DNA of 64,000 nt, taken from NCBI RefSeq assembly GCF_000772955.1, contig NZ_JPVO01000049.1, positions 62,001 to 126,000 of the forward strand, given 5' to 3'. Shown in pieces: positions 35,607 through 44,182 of the stretch (position 1 is the first letter of the stretch; the number at the start of each line of letters is the position of its first letter). The stretch is from Ureibacillus sinduriensis BLB-1 = JCM 15800 (GTDB taxonomy: Bacteria > Bacillota > Bacilli > Bacillales_A > Planococcaceae). The position numbers were made by a program, and so were the translations under genes. The notes beneath the pieces were generated by a model, which saw only the letters and a list, made by a program, of their open reading frames with translations, made no database searches and was not told the DNA's origin.

Positions 35607-36539
35607 TTGAAACCAGTACGTGGATTATTAGTAATGGCCTATGGGACGCCATACAAAGAAGAGGACATTGAAAGATATTACACACACATTCGTCATGGGC
35701 GTAAACCATCGGAAGAGCATCTGGAAGATTTAAAAAGCCGTTACAAAGCAATCGGCGGAATTTCCCCGCTTGCCGAAATGACAAAGAAACAAGCTCAAAG
35801 CTTGGAAGCTCGATTAAACGAAGTGCAAGATGAAGTGGAATATAAGTTATATATCGGTTTAAAGCACATCGATCCTTTCATTGAAGATGCAGTGGAAGCA
35901 ATGGTCAATGACGGTATCGAAGAAGCGGTTTCTATCGTGCTGGCGCCCCATTTCTCAACATTCTCCATCAAATCTTATAATGGACGTGCGCAGCAAACGA
36001 TTGAAAAATTAGGAAGCAACATGAAGTTGACATCTGTAGAGTCTTGGTATTACGAACCAAAGTTCATAGAATACTGGAAGCAAGCGGTCAATGCGGCATT
36101 CGCGGATATGGCCGATGAAGAACGTGAAAAAGCTTGCCTGATTGTTTCAAATCACTCTTTGCCAGAAAAAATTAAAGAGGCCGGCGATCCATATGAAGAA
36201 CAGTTAATTGAAACTGCACGTTTAATCCAGGAAGCGACTGGTGTTAAAAACGTGGAAGTGGGTTGGCAATCTGCAGGTCAAACACCGGAACCTTGGCTGG
36301 GGCCGGATGTTCAAGATTTAACTCGTGACCTTTACGAAGAAAAAGGTTACCGCTCATTTGTTTATGTTCCGGTAGGATTTGTTACGGAGCATTTAGAGGT
36401 CTTATATGATAATGACTATGAATGTAAAGTGGTATGTGATGAGCTTGGAGCGAACTATCATCGCCCTCCAATGCCAAACACGCATCCCCTATTCATAGAT
36501 GCAATGGTTGACGCTATTTATAACAAGTTATCGCATTAA
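35607..36539 (+). CDS. hemH: Coproporphyrin III ferrochelatase
   Basis: About 310-aa soluble enzyme inserting Fe2+ into coproporphyrin III (CpfC) in the firmicute haem route. The sequence is very close to B. subtilis HemH over [28 protein letters not shown] (catalytic-His region) and [20 protein letters not shown] 35607 is preferred because GAGGTG lies six bases upstream; the in-frame GTG at 35598 is part of that site. Its 3' end lies 19 bases before the hemY start. Confidence 0.95.
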   Translation: MKPVRGLLVMAYGTPYKEEDIERYYTHIRHGRKPSEEHLEDLKSRYKAIGGISPLAEMTKKQAQSLEARLNEVQDEVEYKLYIGLKHIDPFIEDAVEAMVNDGIEEAVSIVLAPHFSTFSIKSYNGRAQQTIEKLGSNMKLTSVESWYYEPKFIEYWKQAVNAAFADMADEEREKACLIVSNHSLPEKIKEAGDPYEEQLIETARLIQEATGVKNVEVGWQSAGQTPEPWLGPDVQDLTRDLYEEKGYRSFVYVPVGFVTEHLEVLYDNDYECKVVCDELGANYHRPPMPNTHPLFIDAMVDAIYNKLSH

Positions 36540-36558
36540 ATTGAGTGCAGGAAGTGTG

Positions 36559-37977
36559 ATGAGGGTGACAGGGGACAGACGAAAAGTTGCTGTAGTTGGT
36601 GGTGGCGTCACCGGGTTGACAGCGGCATACTATTTACAAAGATCAGCAAAACTGAATAACTTGCCGGTGGACGTTGTTTTAATCGAATCTTCTTTGCGCT
36701 TAGGAGGAAAAATCCAAACTTTGCGTAAAGATGGGTTTATTGTTGAACGGGGTCCTGAATCTTTTTTAGATTATAAAAATAGTGTTCGCGATTTGGCGAG
36801 GGATCTGGGTATCGAGCAACAAATGATTCCGAATAACGACGGTCAAACTTACGTGGCAGTAGGTAGTACTCTATATCCTATACCGAATCTATTGACGTTT
36901 GGCGGGGCACTTGAAGTCTCCTCATTCATTACTTCCGGATTATTTTCTTTAAGTGGCAAGCTTCGCGCTGCTGGGGATTTGCTATTACCGAAGATTAAAG
37001 ATGAAGAGGATGAACCAATCGGTGATTTCTTCAGGCGTCGCTTCGGTAAAGAGGTTGTAGAAAACTTGGTTGAACCATTGCTTGCTGGGACTTTTGCGGG
37101 GGACATCGACCATTTAAGCATTAAATCCATGTTCCCGCAGTTTTATCAACTGGAGAAAGAACACCGAAGTTTGATCCTCGGCTTAAAAAAATCGGGTGAG
37201 TCATTTAGAAATGACCATATTGAGCGATACCAAACATTTCAAAACGGATTAGAAACATTAATTGAATCATTGGCCTCACAATTACCGTCAAGTTCAATTT
37301 ACAAAGGTGTTAAAGTGGAATCCATCGATCGGTTGAATGATGGGACGGTCCAAATTTTTTCCAACAATATAGCCCCTATTAAATGTGACGCGGTCATTAT
37401 GACAACACCGTTTAATGCAGCAAAAGAGGTATTGGATCATTCAGGTCTTTTTGACGGGCTTCCCAAAATGAAATATGCAACGATTGCAACGGTAACAATG
37501 GCTTTCAAGCAGGGAGAATCGAAAAAGTATAAGGACGCCATGAACTTTTTTGTTTCAAGAAACAGTGACTTTGCCATCACGACGTGTACATGGTGTAACC
37601 ATAAATGGAATGATGTTGCCCCCGAGGGATATGATTTAATGCGGGTTTACATCGGGCGTGTGGGGGATGAAGCGATCGTTGAACTATCGGATAGCGATAT
37701 CGAAAAAAACGTATTGCGGGATCTGGAAAAGGCAATTGGATTGAAAGACGCGCCTCTATTTACAGTAGTTTCACGTTGGAAAGAATCCATGCCCCAATAC
37801 ACGGTAGGCCATGATAACCGCATGGAAGCAATGAACCAATATTTGTCTACACACTTTCCCAATGTAAAGCTTGTCGGCAGTTCCTACGAAGGAATAAGTG
37901 TGCCGGATTGTGTATTACAGGGCAAAAATATTGCACTGGAATTATTGAACGATTTGTTTGAAATGCAAAATGCTTGA
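36559..37977 (+). CDS. hemY: Coproporphyrinogen III oxidase (oxygen-dependent), HemY/CgoX
   Basis: 472-aa flavoprotein oxidising coproporphyrinogen III to coproporphyrin III. The FAD motif VAVVGGGVTGLTAAYYLQ is near the start; RGPESFLDYK, EPLLAGTFAGDID and the C-terminal GSSYEGISVPDCVLQG are family marks. ATG 36559 is chosen after AGGAAG; the open frame extends upstream into hemH without support. Last gene of hemEHY, followed by a terminator. Confidence 0.94.
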   Translation: MRVTGDRRKVAVVGGGVTGLTAAYYLQRSAKLNNLPVDVVLIESSLRLGGKIQTLRKDGFIVERGPESFLDYKNSVRDLARDLGIEQQMIPNNDGQTYVAVGSTLYPIPNLLTFGGALEVSSFITSGLFSLSGKLRAAGDLLLPKIKDEEDEPIGDFFRRRFGKEVVENLVEPLLAGTFAGDIDHLSIKSMFPQFYQLEKEHRSLILGLKKSGESFRNDHIERYQTFQNGLETLIESLASQLPSSSIYKGVKVESIDRLNDGTVQIFSNNIAPIKCDAVIMTTPFNAAKEVLDHSGLFDGLPKMKYATIATVTMAFKQGESKKYKDAMNFFVSRNSDFAITTCTWCNHKWNDVAPEGYDLMRVYIGRVGDEAIVELSDSDIEKNVLRDLEKAIGLKDAPLFTVVSRWKESMPQYTVGHDNRMEAMNQYLSTHFPNVKLVGSSYEGISVPDCVLQGKNIALELLNDLFEMQNA

Positions 37978-37980
37978 TGA

Positions 37981-38016
37981 AAAGAGTAGCCTCCGAGATT
38001 TGGAGACTGCTCTTTT
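37981..38016 (+). terminator. Terminator after hemY
   Basis: AAGAGTAGCCTCC and GGAGACTGCTCTT pair with two mismatches, followed by TTG. Confidence 0.7.
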
Positions 38017-38054
38017 GTATGTTCAGCACGTTTGGTTCAGGGGAAACAGGGAAG

Positions 38055-38092
38055 CCATGTTCACAATATTATCGATAGTATTGTGAACATGG
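38055..38092. promoter_or_regulatory. Long palindrome with 14-bp perfect arms
   Basis: CCATGTTCACAATA and TATTGTGAACATGG flank a 10-base centre (TTATCGATAG). It directly precedes TATACT (38099-38104), which has no good -35, so the repeat sits where an activator or repressor would act on the next gene. There is no T tract, so terminator function is unlikely. Confidence 0.55.
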
Positions 38093-38194
38093 GTACGTTA
38101 TACTAATGTTGGTTCAAACATTCCCATTTTGACTAAAATAGTGAAGTGTTGGAAAGATAAAAAGTATAAACAGATGGTGATGGAGGAAAAATCA

Positions 38195-38746
38195 ATGAAA
38201 AAATGGTTACTAAGTTTACTGGCAGTGCCTGCATTGTTAGTTGGCTGCGCATCGGATGAAGCAAAAGTGGATACAAATGATGAGCCGATCGATGCCGCTG
38301 CATTGGAAGTTATAGTCGACATCCTGACACCAGAGGAAGTAAAAGTAAATGAAACAATAGAACTGGCTGCCCATATCACACAGAATAAAGAAAATGTGAA
38401 TGATGCACAATCTGTCGAGTTTGAAGTATGGGAATCAGGTTTCCGTGAGGATGCACAAATGATTGATGGCGAATTGGAAGCTGATGGTGTTTATAAAGCA
38501 GAAATAACTTTTGATCACGATGGAGTATATTATATGTATGCACATACAACGGCACGTGGATTACACGTAATGCCAAAACAAAAAATTATCGTGGGCCAAC
38601 CGGATATGAGCAAAGTAAAAGAAGATGATAGTGACAATTCAATGGATATGAATATGGAAGGACATGTGGATACGTCTGAAGCCGATGGAGAGATGAACCA
38701 CACCGACCATGATTCTTCAGATGAAAGTGAACATGATCACGAGTAA
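38195..38746 (+). CDS. YtkA-like lipoprotein with His-rich tail
   Basis: 183-aa secreted lipoprotein: signal peptide and lipobox LLVGC, an Ig-like YtkA/FixH-type domain (about 40-135, with VDILTPEEVKVNETIELAAHI and DGVYYMYAHTTARGLHVMP), and a tail rich in Met, His and Asp/Glu (MDMNMEGH, NHTDHDSS, ESEHDHE). The tail looks suited to bind copper or zinc. GGAGG precedes ATG 38195. Standing alone after the haem operon and behind the large palindrome, it may take part in metal supply to respiratory enzymes; that is inference. Confidence 0.8.
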   Translation: MKKWLLSLLAVPALLVGCASDEAKVDTNDEPIDAAALEVIVDILTPEEVKVNETIELAAHITQNKENVNDAQSVEFEVWESGFREDAQMIDGELEADGVYKAEITFDHDGVYYMYAHTTARGLHVMPKQKIIVGQPDMSKVKEDDSDNSMDMNMEGHVDTSEADGEMNHTDHDSSDESEHDHE

Positions 38747-38764
38747 GAAGATACATTATTAGGA

Positions 38765-38803
38765 CAGGTTGCAGAAATGGAATTCATGTGCAGCCTGTTT
38801 TTC
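38765..38803 (+). terminator. Terminator of the YtkA-like gene
   Basis: CAGGTTGCA and TGCAGCCTG form a stem (one mismatch) followed by TTTTTCT. Confidence 0.75.
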
Positions 38804-38891
38804 TACTTTCACGAAGGGTGAAGTTATGTTTTTGCGACGGACCTTTTTCGAGGAAGTAGTCAATGTACATCCAATCATTCAGTAGATGGAA

Positions 38892-38927
38892 AAACCCCTC
38901 AAAGCATGAGCGTGCTTTGAGGGGTTT
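38892..38927. terminator. Terminator of yhfH (and possibly bidirectional)
   Basis: AAACCCCTCAAAGCA and TGCTTTGAGGGGTTT pair over almost their whole length. Confidence 0.8.
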
Positions 38928-39006
38928 GTTGTGTAAGCAGTTTACTTATAGGTTCATCTGTTATAGATGAGGGTCCAAAAATCAATAATAAAACGAATGA
39001 CGACGA

Positions 39007-39132
39007 CTATAGAGCGTTACATTTTTCGCAAGTGCTGTTGTAGCATTCGCTTTGTTCTTCAATTTTGTCTCCACATTGCACACATACTTTATCAGGTAAG
39101 TTTTTGAAAAACTCAACAACGTTTTCTAACAT
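39007..39132 (-). CDS. yhfH: YhfH-like zinc-ribbon microprotein
   Basis: 41-aa protein, below the size of most ORF lists, starting MLENVVEFFKNLPDKVC with ATG 39132 seven to eight bases after GGAGGGG. Two cysteine knuckles, CVQC and CEKC, with Cys30 between, suggest a zinc ribbon. It resembles B. subtilis YhfH in size and pattern, and lies near lplJ as there. Function unknown. Confidence 0.78.
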   Translation of the reverse strand: MLENVVEFFKNLPDKVCVQCGDKIEEQSECYNSTCEKCNAL

Positions 39133-39364
39133 GCCTTCGCCCCTCCTTTTTGGATATCTGTTATATTACTGATTTGATATTTTTAATTGTATTATAACAG
39201 TTTGAATTCGTCAATACCCTCCCGTCTATTAAAATAATTTTTTTTTACAATAATGATTGAACAAAAAACATAACTTTTCTCATCTTGTAAAATCCTTTCA
39301 TACAACTAATCAAGAATTTTCCCTTAGACCACTTATCACGAAAGAATGTAACAGTTCTTTTTAT

Positions 39365-39402
39365 TTTTGACTAATATAGTTGTCAAAATGACGTTAATCA
39401 TT
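39365..39402. promoter_or_regulatory. Operator-like inverted repeats before the XRE gene
   Basis: TTTTGAC (39365-39371) and GTCAAAA (39382-39388) flank 10 bases and include the -35 TTGACT; a second repeat AATGA/TCATT follows at 39387-39402. Autoregulation by the XRE protein is plausible. Confidence 0.4.
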
Positions 39403-39425
39403 TACTATCGAATTGAGGTGAAGAA

Positions 39426-39632
39426 ATGAAAACTCGACTCAAAGAATTAAGGGCAAGGGATGGGCTTAACCAGACGGAACTTGCAAAAAAAGCAAAAGTT
39501 TCCAGACAAACGATCAGTTTAATTGAAAGAAATGAATATATGCCGTCCCTTATTATTGCGGTTAGAATAGCAAAGGTATTTCAAGAGCCGATTGAAGATA
39601 TATTTATTTTTGCCGAGGAGGAATTGTCGTGA
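39426..39632 (+). CDS. XRE-family transcriptional regulator
   Basis: 68-aa single-domain helix-turn-helix protein: LKELRARDGLNQTELAKKAKVSRQTISLIERNEYMPS. Of the short YozG/YgzD type, which is often paired with a membrane protein gene. GAGGTG precedes ATG 39426. The downstream gene overlaps by four bases. Confidence 0.9.
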   Translation: MKTRLKELRARDGLNQTELAKKAKVSRQTISLIERNEYMPSLIIAVRIAKVFQEPIEDIFIFAEEELS

Positions 39633-40306
39633 AGTTGTTTGTCTTTTATACAGGAATATTGATTTATGGTTTATACGGATTGAAAGCAAGTTTTAATGAT
39701 CGGGTGATGGATGAGAATTTGTTAATTGCCGTTAATTTATCGGTTATTTTATGTTTAATGCTTGCCCGTCTCAACATAAATAAAGCCGTGCGGGGTAGCA
39801 AGATTGAAGTGGAAATTGAAAAGGAAGATGAACATCTAGCCGAGATGGAGAGAAAAGCTTATTCAGCTGCGATATACATACAAGTCGCCTTCTCGCTAGC
39901 AACGATTGCCACACTTGTTGGCTTTATTTTACTAAGGGAAAGTCAGCCGAAGATTGTCCTTGTTAGCTTCCTATTAATGGCAGTGTCATTTTTCAGCTTA
40001 TTTCCGAATGAAAATATTATTAAAATTACGAATCCTACATTCAAAATGCCGCATCCCAAATCGAAAAACTATCAACAACAATACTTTGACCAATTTGATG
40101 ATGGGGAAAAATATGTCATGCTTAAGGGTCTTTATAAAATTTATTCCCTTATTACTTGGGGATTGATCATATTGGCGTTTATCCTTATGTATTACTCTGT
40201 CTTTTCGGGGAACTCGCAAATAATGAGCATTATTGGAATCGGTCTTTTGTTCATGCTCGTACAGGTCAGTTTCACGCAGAGCCTGAAACCTCATAAAGCT
40301 GACTAA
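39629..40306 (+). CDS. Membrane protein paired with XRE regulator (DUF3169-like)
   Basis: 225-aa protein with about six hydrophobic segments: two N-terminal, a charged cytosolic stretch (SKIEVEIEKEDEHLAEMERKAY), two central and two C-terminal. GTG 39629 after GAGGAGG overlaps the regulator's stop. Firmicute XRE-plus-DUF3169 pairs have this layout; the membrane protein may sequester or signal to the regulator. Not established for this pair. Confidence 0.65.
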   Translation: MKLFVFYTGILIYGLYGLKASFNDRVMDENLLIAVNLSVILCLMLARLNINKAVRGSKIEVEIEKEDEHLAEMERKAYSAAIYIQVAFSLATIATLVGFILLRESQPKIVLVSFLLMAVSFFSLFPNENIIKITNPTFKMPHPKSKNYQQQYFDQFDDGEKYVMLKGLYKIYSLITWGLIILAFILMYYSVFSGNSQIMSIIGIGLLFMLVQVSFTQSLKPHKAD

Positions 40307-40411
40307 ATATTAAACGGGACAGCTTTTTTCATTGAAACTTACTAATAATGGCATAACTCGTGATTTTCTTGATATTTCGTGTAAAATAGAGGCTATAGAG
40401 GAGTGAAGACA

Positions 40412-41404
40412 GTGTATTTTGTTGATAACAAGGGGATTACAGACCCACGCATAAACTTGGCGATTGAAGAATTTGTTTTGAGAAATATGGATATCGAGAA
40501 GGATGATTTCCTGCTGTTCTATATTAATCAACCATCCATCATTATTGGGAAAAACCAGAATACAATAGAAGAAATCAATACAGATTATGTTGAAGATAAT
40601 GGCATTATTGTGGTAAGACGTTTATCCGGCGGTGGAGCAGTTTATCATGATTTAAACAATTTGAATTTCAGCTTTTTGACAAAGGACGATGGAAACAGCT
40701 TCCATAACTACAAGAAGTTCACGCAACCTGTTGTGGATGCATTGGAGAAATTGGGGATCAATGCAGAACTTTCAGGGCGAAACGATATATTGGCGGAAGG
40801 CCGCAAAGTGTCGGGGAATGCGCAATATTCCACTAGAGGACGGATGTTCAGTCATGGAACATTAATGTTTAAAACGGATGTTGATGCGGTGGTATCTTCG
40901 TTAAAGGTGAAAAAGGATAAAATCGAATCAAAAGGTATAAAATCGGTACGTTCCCGTGTAGGTAACATTTCGGATTATCTAAAAGAACCAATGACAATTC
41001 AAGATTTCAGAATGGAAATTTTAAAATCCATCTTTGGCGGCGAAGATAAGATTCAATACTATGAGTTAACTGAGGAAGATTGGAAAAAAATCCATGAAAT
41101 TTCCGAGGAACGTTACCAAAAATGGGAATGGAATTATGGGAAATCGCCACGCTTCAATATACAAAAAACAAACCGGTTCCCTTCAGGCGGCATTGATATA
41201 CGTCTAGAGGTGAATAAGGGGATTATTGAAGAAATCAAAATCTTTGGGGACTTTTTTGGTGTCGGGGATGTGGCGGACATTGAGGAGCTGTTGGTCGGTG
41301 TGAAGTATGATCGTACAAGCATTGCTGAAGCAATGGGTGACATTGATACAACACATTACTTTGGTGCCGTAACAAAAGAAGATTTCTTGAAATTAATTTA
41401 TTAA
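40412..41404 (+). CDS. lplJ: Lipoate-protein ligase
   Basis: About 330-aa cytosolic enzyme attaching free lipoate to lipoyl domains using ATP. Starts MYFVDNKGITDPRINLAIEEF; the RRLSGGGAVYHDLNNLNFSFL loop and GRNDILAEGRKVSGNAQY are lipoyl-AMP site motifs. GTG 40412 is preferred because GAGGAG lies eight bases upstream; the in-frame GTG at 40403 falls in that site. C-terminal accessory domain present. Position as in B. subtilis yhfJ. Confidence 0.94.
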   Translation: MYFVDNKGITDPRINLAIEEFVLRNMDIEKDDFLLFYINQPSIIIGKNQNTIEEINTDYVEDNGIIVVRRLSGGGAVYHDLNNLNFSFLTKDDGNSFHNYKKFTQPVVDALEKLGINAELSGRNDILAEGRKVSGNAQYSTRGRMFSHGTLMFKTDVDAVVSSLKVKKDKIESKGIKSVRSRVGNISDYLKEPMTIQDFRMEILKSIFGGEDKIQYYELTEEDWKKIHEISEERYQKWEWNYGKSPRFNIQKTNRFPSGGIDIRLEVNKGIIEEIKIFGDFFGVGDVADIEELLVGVKYDRTSIAEAMGDIDTTHYFGAVTKEDFLKLIY

Positions 41405-41412
41405 AAGTTAGG

Positions 41413-41441
41413 TGACTCTAAGTACTTTAGAGTCATTTTTT
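41413..41441 (+). terminator. Terminator after lplJ
   Basis: TGACTCTAA and TTAGAGTCA flank a 5-base loop, followed by TTTTTTT. Confidence 0.85.
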
Positions 41442-41529
41442 TATTGTAAAATAGGCTTGAACCAATCTAATCACCGCTAACTTATTACAGAAATCCATCC
41501 TGTGTCGCAAAAGAGATACATACTAGCGC

Positions 41530-41558
41530 GTCCCCTGTTTATGGGGGGACTCTTTTTT
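41530..41558 (+). terminator. Second terminator before the Bce-type operon
   Basis: GTCCCC and GGGGAC form a stem followed by TCTTTTTT. Its T run overlaps the -35 of the next promoter, so it shields the operon from read-through. Confidence 0.65.
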
Positions 41559-41585
41559 GATACACTATTAAAGTGTGAATACTAA
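41557..41585 (+). promoter_or_regulatory. Promoter of the Bce-type operon
   Basis: TTGATA (41557-41562), 17-base spacer, TACTAA (41580-41585). It leaves an 85-base leader before the response-regulator gene. Confidence 0.5.
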
Positions 41586-41670
41586 TTAGACAGAAGTTAA
41601 CCATGAATTAGAGTATTATGGAGCTTTTTATATAAAATTATAGCATTCCAATAAGAACGGGGGAATGAAC

Positions 41671-42375
41671 ATGGAAACAACAAGGATTTTTATTGTAGAG
41701 GATGATCAAAAAATCGCCTCTCTTTTAGCGGATACATTGAGAAAATATCAATATGAAGTTGAAATTGTCAACAGCTTTGAAGGAATAGTTGAAGAAACGC
41801 TCGCCTTTGCGCCCCACATTATTTTGCTGGATATTAATTTACCTTCTTATGATGGATATTACTGGTGCAGGCAATTAAGACAGTTTACGAAATGCCCGAT
41901 TATTTTCATTTCGGCACGCTCAGGGGAAATGGACCAAATTTTCGCATTGGAAAATGGCGGCGATGATTTTATAACAAAGCCGTTCAACTATGAAATTGTC
42001 CTGGCCAAGATTCGAAGCCACTTACGAAGAACGTATGGTGAATATTCTTCCCGGCAAGAAGAAAGAACGGTATCTCTGGGCCAGCTTACTTTATATCTCG
42101 AGCGTATGGAATTACATAAAAAGAAGATCGAAATTCCTTTGCAAAGAAAGGAATGCATTATTCTGGATTTACTGATGGGACAGGCCCCAAAGGTAGTCTC
42201 CCGGGAAAAATTGCTTGAGGAGCTATGGGATGACCAAGCCTTTGTAGATGAAAATACACTGAATGTCAATATGACGCGGGTTCGCAAAAAGTTGGCCGAT
42301 TATGGTGTAAGTTCCGTCATCGAAACAGTGCGTGGAGCTGGTTATCGCTTTGTCCTCAACCCGGAGGAAGAGTAA
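41671..42375 (+). CDS. BceR-type response regulator (OmpR family)
   Basis: About 234-aa regulator: receiver domain with acidic pocket (IVEDDQK), phospho-acceptor Asp in ILLDINLPSYDGYYW, Thr/Lys switch residues (ISARSG, TKPFNYE), then a winged-helix domain (KECIILDLLMGQAPKVVSREKLLEELW; VNMTRVRKKLADYG). The ATG at 41671 lies ten bases after GGGGGA; the in-frame ATG at 41665 lies four bases after it. The stop overlaps the kinase gene by one base. It should control an operon that detects and exports cell-wall antibiotics. Confidence 0.9.
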   Translation: METTRIFIVEDDQKIASLLADTLRKYQYEVEIVNSFEGIVEETLAFAPHIILLDINLPSYDGYYWCRQLRQFTKCPIIFISARSGEMDQIFALENGGDDFITKPFNYEIVLAKIRSHLRRTYGEYSSRQEERTVSLGQLTLYLERMELHKKKIEIPLQRKECIILDLLMGQAPKVVSREKLLEELWDDQAFVDENTLNVNMTRVRKKLADYGVSSVIETVRGAGYRFVLNPEEE

Positions 42376-43355
42376 TGGGGATGAAGTTATTTATAAAAGA
42401 ACATATTTCCTTCGTATTGTTTGAGATATTGATTGTACTCTTTATCCTGTCGCTTTATTGGCTGGACGGATTTCGTAATATGAGCACGGCCATTTACACG
42501 ATGATTATCAGCTTGATACTCATTATTTCATTTTTGGGTTTCCGGTATTTTAGAAGACAAAGCTACCTAAATAAAATCACTAATTTGCCCCAAACGATGG
42601 AAGATGCATTGCAAAAAAATGCGAAGTCTCCGGAACATTTCCAAACCGAAAGTTATTTGCAGGAACTATACCGAGTTTATCAGCATGAGGTTCAGGTACT
42701 TTATGCCTCGCAAAATAGGCAGGAGAAGTTTTTGAATCAATGGATACACCAAATGAAAACTCCTATATCCGTGCTTGAATTGTTATTGCAGGAAGAGGCG
42801 CCGCTTGATAAGAAAAGCGTACAAGAGGAAGTCGATCGCATCAAAAGAGGGCTTGAAATGGTGTTGATGAATGCACGGCTGGAAAAATTTGAGGACGATA
42901 TGCAAATAGAGCAGGTGTGCCTGAAACAAATTGTGAATGCAACAATCAACGAAAATAAGCGTTTATTTATAACAAATCGTGTATTCCCGGAAACACATAT
43001 TGAAGAAGGGTTGATCGTTGCAAGTGATTCAAAATGGTTAAAATTCATTTTAGTGCAATTTATTACAAATGCAGTAAAATACACGTTTGAACAAAATAAA
43101 CGTATTCTCGTCACTGCAACAAAAGCCGGTTCGGAAGTAAAGTTGACGATTCGTGATGAAGGAATCGGGATTCCCAAATCCGACTTAACGAGAGTGACAA
43201 AAGCCTTCTTCACAGGAGAGAATGGAAGAAAAACAGGCGAATCGACAGGAATGGGTTTATATTTGGCAAGCGAAATTTGCGAAAAACTGGGCCATCAATT
43301 CGAAATTGAATCCGAAGTAGGGGTGGGTACGACAATAACTCTTACATTTCAGTAA
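42375..43355 (+). CDS. BceS-type intramembrane-sensing histidine kinase
   Basis: 326-aa kinase with two N-terminal helices (about 12-30 and 37-57) joined by a very short loop and no extracellular sensor, the mark of intramembrane-sensing kinases. Phospho-acceptor His lies in QWIHQMKTPISVLELLL; ATPase boxes are QFITNAVKYT (N), DEGIGIPKSD (G1) and GESTGMGLYLA (G2). Such kinases read the state of their partner ABC transporter, encoded next. Confidence 0.9.
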   Translation: MGMKLFIKEHISFVLFEILIVLFILSLYWLDGFRNMSTAIYTMIISLILIISFLGFRYFRRQSYLNKITNLPQTMEDALQKNAKSPEHFQTESYLQELYRVYQHEVQVLYASQNRQEKFLNQWIHQMKTPISVLELLLQEEAPLDKKSVQEEVDRIKRGLEMVLMNARLEKFEDDMQIEQVCLKQIVNATINENKRLFITNRVFPETHIEEGLIVASDSKWLKFILVQFITNAVKYTFEQNKRILVTATKAGSEVKLTIRDEGIGIPKSDLTRVTKAFFTGENGRKTGESTGMGLYLASEICEKLGHQFEIESEVGVGTTITLTFQ

Positions 43356-43405
43356 ATGTTGCAACTCTTCTAACTATGAACTTTACGATAAAGAGGGATG
43401 AAACG

Positions 43406-44182
43406 ATGTCAATTTTACAAGTACAAGATGTGACAAAAGTATATGAGGGAAAAGTGACAAACCGTGCACTGAACCAGCTTTCTTTTGAGGTTGATAAGGG
43501 AGAGTTTTTGGCTGTGATGGGGCCATCCGGCAGTGGTAAATCCACCCTGCTCAATTTGATTTCAACCATTGATCGCCCAACATCCGGAGAAATCATTTTT
43601 AATGAGATGAAGCCCCAGAATTTAAATAGTAGTGAATTGGCTTATTTCAGAAGAAGGGAGCTTGGTTTTGTTTTCCAAGATTTTAATTTATTGCCCATGC
43701 TGACGGTGGAAGAAAATGTTGTGCTCCCTTTAACGCTGGATCAGAAACCTGTAAAAGTGATGGAAGAACGTTTAAGCCTTCTTGCCGAAAGGTTGGACTT
43801 AACGGCAATTTTACATAAGCGACCGAATGAAATCTCGGGTGGACAAGCACAAAGAGTGGCAATTGCAAGGGCCTTGATCCATGAACCGGCCATAATTTTG
43901 GCAGATGAGCCAACGGGTAATTTGGATTCGCACAATACACGCGAAGTTCTTGAATTGTTAAGCAATATTAATCGGGAAAGACAAGCGACTATCGTGATGG
44001 TAACGCATGATCCAATAGCTGCCAGTTATTGTGATCGGGTCTTGTTTATAAAAGATGGGGAGTTTTTCAATGAAATTCACCGCGATGACAGACGCCAAAC
44101 TTTTTTCCAACGAATACTAAACGTCCTTAGTTTATTGGGGGGAGGGCAAGTGGGTGACCTTTCATCAATTCGCTTACCGTAA
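43406..44182 (+). CDS. BceA-type ABC transporter ATP-binding protein
   Basis: 258-aa MacB-like ATPase: Walker A GPSGSGKST, Q-loop FVFQDFNLLPMLT, signature ISGGQAQR, Walker B IILADEPTGNLD. ATG 43406 follows GAGGG; the frame is open upstream from 43376. Its C-terminal 29 bases overlap the permease gene. With the permease it forms the resistance and sensing transporter of a Bce module. The peptide antibiotic it recognises cannot be told from sequence. Confidence 0.9.
   Translation: MSILQVQDVTKVYEGKVTNRALNQLSFEVDKGEFLAVMGPSGSGKSTLLNLISTIDRPTSGEIIFNEMKPQNLNSSELAYFRRRELGFVFQDFNLLPMLTVEENVVLPLTLDQKPVKVMEERLSLLAERLDLTAILHKRPNEISGGQAQRVAIARALIHEPAIILADEPTGNLDSHNTREVLELLSNINRERQATIVMVTHDPIAASYCDRVLFIKDGEFFNEIHRDDRRQTFFQRILNVLSLLGGGQVGDLSSIRLP

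Noticed and set aside
36499-36558. Upstream extension of hemY into hemH
   Set aside because: The extra residues are hydrophilic overlap with hemH; the FAD motif and ribosome site support ATG 36559.
41586-41670. Possible leader ORF before the Bce-type operon
   Set aside because: No start with ribosome site and no attenuator after the promoter.
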